A stretch of 64,000 nucleotides of DNA, taken from assembly GCA_963797475.1 (NCBI GenBank), contig CAWCPR010000009.1, positions 124,001 to 188,000 on the forward strand. The letters run 5' to 3'. How positions within the stretch are numbered: position 1 is the first letter of the stretch; the number at the start of each line of letters is the position of its first letter. The position numbers and the translations under genes were made by a program. The notes below the pieces were generated by a model that saw only the letters and a list, made by a program, of their open reading frames with translations, did not search any database and was not told where the DNA came from. Origin of the DNA: CAWCPR01 sp963797475. Lineage in GTDB: Bacteria; Chloroflexota; Anaerolineae; Anaerolineales; UBA4823. Shown here one piece after another: positions 60,144 through 64,000 of this stretch.

Positions 60144-62552
60144 CTACCTCCTCTCCACCTGCACCCACATCCGGTCACCATCCGTGCTCAGCTCAATCCA
60201 CCCATTCCGGTCCGTCCTCAACAGCGTGTATCCTTCCACCGCCTCCAGCGTCTCCGGGTCGGGCAGGCCGCGCTTGTTCCCAGCCCCCACGCTAAGCAGC
60301 ACCACCTGCGGGCGCAGCTTGGCGATCCATTCCTGCGGGTTGATTGGAGCGTAGCCCCCATCCGCCAGCAGAAAAGCGCTGAGCGGGCCTAAATCCGGGT
60401 CGTTTTGCAGGGCTGCCAGGCTATCGAAGTCCAGGCCGGCCGGCAGCAGAACGCTAAAGCTGTCCCATTTCAGCAGCAGCACCGCGCCGCGCGGGCCGGC
60501 AGCCAACACCTGCAGGACCGCGCCGTCCCCCAAACCCAGGCTCTGTCCGGTCTGGGCGACCGTGACCGGGGTCTGCGCCTGGGCGAAACTGGCCTGCAGG
60601 TCGCGGGCGGCGCGCGAGCCGGACGGCGGCCCTGACCAGAGCACGTTCCCCACCGGGAATCGCTCCAGGCTGCGCGGCAGGGCCTGGAGCTGCTCGTCAC
60701 CGGCGGCGGCCACCACCAGCCAATCCAACCGGCGCTCGGTCAGCGGCAGGCGCCGGCCCAGGGCCTCGCTCAACAGGCTGGCGCTCGGGCCGCCGTCGAC
60801 CAGTACCCTGCGCCCGCCAGGGGTCTGGATCAGGATGGCGTCGCCGGTAAATCCCGGCTGGGCCACGTCCAGCACAACCAGGTGCAGGCCCCCATCCGGA
60901 GCGGTCAAAACCACCTGCCAGACAACCAGGCTGGCAGCCGCCAGGACGACCAGGGCCATCCCCGGTTTGACGATGGCAGCCGCAGCCTGCAAGCGCGGCC
61001 GGATGAACGTCCAGCCGAACAAAAGTGTGTAGAACAGGACCACCACCGGCAGCGTGACCTGTCCCAACTGCAGCGCGCCGGCCGGAAAGCGGGCGAACAG
61101 CTCGACAACTCGAATGGTGTAGGCGGTAAAGGGCCAGGCCAGGTAGGCGGCCCACTGCCCAACAGCCTGTGACAGCATCCCCAGGAGCACCGCCGCGCCG
61201 CTGACCACCATGACCGCCGGCTGGACCGGTAAGACGAGCGGGTTTGCGATCAAAGCTGACAGCGAGAGGCTGCCAAAATGGTAGGCCATAATGGGCAGGG
61301 TGGTCACCTGGGCCGCCAGGGTGAACAGGAAAAACTCGCCGACCGGGCCCGCCAGGCGCTGGACGGCTGCCGGCGAGAAATGCCGGGAGGCAAAATTGAC
61401 GAACGCCTGGGACAAAGGATCGGCGTAGAGCACCAGGCCCAACGTGGCGGCGAAGGAGAGCTGGAAGCCCACGTCCCAAAGCACATCCGGATCGGCCAGC
61501 GCCATAACCCCGGCCGCCAGGCCCAGGCTGTTGAGGCCGTCCTGGCGGCGGCCCACCTGGCGGGCGAACAACGACAGCCCGCCCATGATGGCGGCTCGCA
61601 CCACCGCCGGGTCCGCCCCCACCAGCAGGGTATAAACGGAGATCGCCAAAGCGCTCAGGCCGGCGCCCAGAAAGCGCCGGCGCTTGCCCAGCAGCCGCCC
61701 GAAAAAGGTCGAAAAAAGCCCGGCAATGATGGTGATATTAAATCCACTGATCGCGATAATGTGGGATGTCCCCGTCCGCCTGAAGGCCTCTTGCACGTCC
61801 TTGGGGATGCCGGTCTCCACCCCCAGCAGGATGCCAGCGGTGAGGGAAGCCTCCGGGTCGGGGAACAGGCGGTAGACGCCTTGCAGGGCGCGCGCTTTGA
61901 GGCTGTAAATGAAGGCCAACAGCGGGCTGCCCTGATCGCGCATAATCCTCCGAGCGGAGGCCGAAGGCATCAGGCTGTAAATCCCCTGGCGGGCCAGGTA
62001 ATCGCGGTAGGAAAAGTCTTCAGATTCGGGTGGAGTCTGCAGCGCCCCCTCCAGGCGCAGGCGGTCGCCATAGCGCCAACCACCGCCCGGCGGCGCTTGC
62101 GCCAGGATCAACCCGCTGACCGGGGTAAAAAGCTGCTCCCCTGCCAGGCGCAGTTGGTCGACCTGCACGCGCAGGTTAGTGTACAGGTCGCGTTCGTCCG
62201 GCGGAGAGACCAACAGCCCCTCGAGCGTGTATCTCCCCTGGGTGTCGTTGTACCAGGCGATGAAATCCGGCGTGACGGCTGGCTGGGCCAGGCGGTAGCG
62301 CGCCGCGCCCAAGCAAAGGGCCAGAAAAATGAGTGGATACGGCAGTGGGACGGTAGGAAGGCGGGCCGCATCCCTGCGGCCTGCAGGCAGAGGCAGCCTG
62401 GATTGCAGGCGCAGGCGGGCCAGGAAGGGGCGCAGGAACAACCAGCCGGCGGCCAGCCCGGCCAGCAGCAGCCACAGGTTGATGGGCCAGCCCAGCCGCT
62501 CGCCAAGCAGGACCCCGCTCAGGAACGCCAGCGACAGCCAGAGCAGCGGCAT
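60144..62552 (-). CDS. comEC: DNA internalization-related competence protein ComEC/Rec2
   Basis: Membrane channel that takes single-stranded DNA into the cell during natural transformation. 802 residues: N-terminal membrane helices and OB-fold domain (DUF4131; residues about 1-200, RLEGALQTPPESEDFSYRDY), the competence domain with many helices starting at about residue 235 (RRTGTSHIIAISGFNITIIA, LLVGADPAVVRAAIMGG, SLGLAAGVMALADPDVLWDV), and a C-terminal metallo-beta-lactamase-like domain (VVLDVAQPGFTGDAILIQTP, VLVDGGPSASLLSEALGRRL). The HxHxDH metal site of the lactamase fold is only partly visible. ATG at 62552, 18 bases after the LysE-type gene. Five broken partial copies lie to its left in the same direction. 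Confidence 0.93.
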   Translation of the reverse strand: MPLLWLSLAFLSGVLLGERLGWPINLWLLLAGLAAGWLFLRPFLARLRLQSRLPLPAGRRDAARLPTVPLPYPLIFLALCLGAARYRLAQPAVTPDFIAWYNDTQGRYTLEGLLVSPPDERDLYTNLRVQVDQLRLAGEQLFTPVSGLILAQAPPGGGWRYGDRLRLEGALQTPPESEDFSYRDYLARQGIYSLMPSASARRIMRDQGSPLLAFIYSLKARALQGVYRLFPDPEASLTAGILLGVETGIPKDVQEAFRRTGTSHIIAISGFNITIIAGLFSTFFGRLLGKRRRFLGAGLSALAISVYTLLVGADPAVVRAAIMGGLSLFARQVGRRQDGLNSLGLAAGVMALADPDVLWDVGFQLSFAATLGLVLYADPLSQAFVNFASRHFSPAAVQRLAGPVGEFFLFTLAAQVTTLPIMAYHFGSLSLSALIANPLVLPVQPAVMVVSGAAVLLGMLSQAVGQWAAYLAWPFTAYTIRVVELFARFPAGALQLGQVTLPVVVLFYTLLFGWTFIRPRLQAAAAIVKPGMALVVLAAASLVVWQVVLTAPDGGLHLVVLDVAQPGFTGDAILIQTPGGRRVLVDGGPSASLLSEALGRRLPLTERRLDWLVVAAAGDEQLQALPRSLERFPVGNVLWSGPPSGSRAARDLQASFAQAQTPVTVAQTGQSLGLGDGAVLQVLAAGPRGAVLLLKWDSFSVLLPAGLDFDSLAALQNDPDLGPLSAFLLADGGYAPINPQEWIAKLRPQVVLLSVGAGNKRGLPDPETLEAVEGYTLLRTDRNGWIELSTDGDRMWVQVERR

Positions 62553-62570
62553 TGTGACGTCCCAGGTTCT

Positions 62571-63219
62571 CTAGCCGGGCGACCCAGCCAGGAGGGGCGC
62601 CAGGGTCAGGATGGCGTTATAGCCGAAGCGCGCCCCAAACAGGATCAGGACCACCCCGGCGAGGATGGCGATATATTTGGCGGTCCTGGCGTTCAAGAAA
62701 CGTTTCCCGCCGTGCGAGAGCACCGACACTGTAAAATGCCAGAGCAGGATACCAGCCAGGATCGAAGCGCCGCTGAAAAAGGCGCTGGCTTTCGCCGGCC
62801 CGGCAACCGCTGCGCCCAGCAGCGAGCCAAAGATGCCCAGCCACCAGACCACCGCGATTGGGTTCGAGATGTTGACCAGGTAGCCCACCAGGAGCGGGTG
62901 CCTGGCGCCGGAAAGGGAAGGCGCCGCGAAATCGATCCGCCGGCCGGCCTCCCGAATACTTTGAACGCCCAGATACAAGAGAATCAGCGCGCCTAGGAGC
63001 CAGATCAGAATTTTTACGAGCGGGATGCTGACGAAACCCGAGAGCCCAAAGTAGACGACCAGCATATAGGTGGCATCCGCCATCGTGACCCCGACGCCCG
63101 TCAGGAAGGCGCGCACAAAACCCTTCTGCAAGCCGTTTTGGATCACCGCCACGCTGGACGGGCCAATGAGGAGCGGCTAACGAAATCCCAAGAAGCACGT
63201 TGCGAATCACGTCATCCAT
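62571..63219 (-). pseudogene. LysE-family transporter, one frameshift near the N-terminus
   Basis: The start at 63219 (MDDVIRNVLLGISLAA) and the long frame from 63152 (VAVIQNGLQKGFVRAFLTGV) are one protein, separated by one extra base near 63180 (GCTCCTC). The complete form, about 215 residues, has the LysE/RhtB layout of six helices: GVGVTMADATYMLVVYFGLS, LLGALILLYLGVQSIR, YLVNISNPIAVVWWLGIFGS and a C-terminal pair. It would export amino acids or similar. The upstream gene overlaps its start; comEC starts 18 bases after its stop. Confidence 0.8.
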
Positions 63220-63967
63220 AGCCGCCGGAATCCTCGCGACCCGTGAGGTGGGAAGGATGGTTAAAATGGCTGCGCTTCAGGCCCGGCACCAGCATGGGCG
63301 TCCGCTGGCGGTAGCTGGCGTACGAATGCCCAAACACTCGCAGCAGCTTGCGCTCCTCAAAAAGCGCGCCGACCACCAGGTACAGGCTCAAGCCGAGATT
63401 CAGGGCCAGCAGGTTCAAGCTCATGCGCGGGATGAGCCAGATGAAAACCAGGCCGGCGGAATAAAGCGGGTGGCGCACCCAGCGGTACAACCCGTTAACC
63501 ACCAGGGCGGGCGTATCGCCCAGAGGCGACTCGCCCTCAGGCGCCCCGTCCCCAGGCGTTTCGAGCAACTGGCGCAGGCCCAGGAAGGATCCTGCCCCGG
63601 TCTGCAGCACGCCCACAGCCAGCGCCAGAAGAGCCAGGGCCTGTATCCCCAGGGTCAGCAGGGACCAGGGAAGGGGGATGGTGTAAATCAGGCGATCGGG
63701 CAAAAACGCCGGCAGGGCCAACACCGGCAGCAGGCTCAACACCGCGAACAGGTTGTACGCCAGGCGGTAAAACCGCTCCACCTGATGGCCGAACCAACGC
63801 CGGGCAAGCGCTTTGGCTCCCAACGAAGCCAGCAGGGAATGGACCACGCCATAAACCAGGACAGCCAGCAAAATCAGCAGGGGCGCAAGGATCGGGCTGC
63901 TGGAGCTAGAAGCGGGCTGCATCCGAAACGGCAGGGCGAACAAAAATACCTCCTCAATCCAGGGCAC
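63212..63967 (-). CDS. Isoprenylcysteine carboxyl methyltransferase-like membrane protein
   Basis: 251 residues, about five membrane helices, with the C-terminal signature of the ICMT/phospholipid-methyltransferase family: VVNGLYRWVRHPLYSAGLVF, then IWLIPRMSLNLLALNLGLSL and FEERKLLRVFGHSYASYRQR (the HPLYSA and EERxL..FG..Y..Y motifs bind SAM). The start is uncertain: GTG at 63967, or TTG at 63943, which follows AGGAGG, and the frame is open beyond 63967 to the window end. It overlaps the LysE-type gene by 8 bases, so the two and comEC probably form one operon. Confidence 0.75.
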   Translation of the reverse strand: MPWIEEVFLFALPFRMQPASSSSSPILAPLLILLAVLVYGVVHSLLASLGAKALARRWFGHQVERFYRLAYNLFAVLSLLPVLALPAFLPDRLIYTIPLPWSLLTLGIQALALLALAVGVLQTGAGSFLGLRQLLETPGDGAPEGESPLGDTPALVVNGLYRWVRHPLYSAGLVFIWLIPRMSLNLLALNLGLSLYLVVGALFEERKLLRVFGHSYASYRQRTPMLVPGLKRSHFNHPSHLTGREDSGGYG

Positions 63968-64000
63968 GCGGCGTCCAAAGGCCAGCCAGCCGGCCGCAGG

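Noticed and set aside
61278..62996. 572-codon open frame on the plus strand across comEC and the LysE-type gene
   Set aside because: It is Gln/Gly/Arg-rich shadow sequence opposite clear minus-strand genes, with no motif; its 5' part recurs opposite remnant C only because comEC is duplicated there.

Overview
The window (about 58% G+C overall, with AT-richer patches) looks like a chromosomal segment of a Chloroflexota bacterium, most likely class Anaerolineae. This rests on style rather than a marker search: large SARP- and cyclase-type ATPase/TPR regulators, secreted beta-propeller proteins (one ending in an LFLPLI-type tail), bacterial GPP34 proteins, DUF4404, and a compact rpsB-tsf-pyrH-frr-uppS-cdsA cluster. 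No rRNA is present, so the placement is an inference.

Layout. 1-2.3 kb: a frameshifted UvrD-type helicase running off the left edge, in AT-rich sequence. 2.3-9.4 kb: DUF4404, two divergent GPP34 genes (one frameshifted), an unknown 450-aa protein, a GNAT, and an ArsR-type regulator next to an MFS transporter that has a clear promoter/operator. 9.6-19.3 kb: a SARP-type regulator, unknown and secreted proteins, and a decayed ATPase fragment. 19.3-21.7 kb: a 2.3-kb element carrying a VapC/Phd module, bounded by a tRNA-Lys gene and a duplicated 3' piece of that tRNA. 21.7-28.9 kb: housekeeping block with trxA, metK (promoter, SAM-I riboswitch, terminator), cdsA, uppS, frr, pyrH, tsf and rpsB with a structured leader. 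29-46 kb: an efflux adaptor, small unknown genes, a cNMP/PP2C phosphatase, an AlkZ-like glycosylase, an SBBP-repeat secreted protein, a cyclase/ATPase/TPR regulator, an IorAB-type molybdenum hydroxylase and an FAD oxidoreductase. 46-62.5 kb: an accessory region built around comEC. 62.5-64 kb: LysE-type and methyltransferase-type membrane proteins in the comEC operon.

The most unusual feature is the comEC region. One complete comEC (60144-62552) is preceded on its left by five broken, same-orientation pieces of comEC spread over 15 kb. The three pieces that have a 5' boundary all begin at the same Gly-Phe-Asn codons of the competence domain. Two of them carry the same foreign flank beyond that point. 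Between the pieces lie passenger genes typical of defence and mobile DNA: PIN/Phd, DUF5615/DUF433, an AbiGi-like protein, a TIR gene with two amber codons, a nucleotidyltransferase remnant, a cyclase, an IS21 element nested in an IS5 remnant, and others. I read this as a recurrent insertion/duplication hotspot at comEC; no recombinase was found that would explain it.

At least six genes are broken by single-base indels, and others by in-frame stops. Some may be assembly errors; reads would decide.
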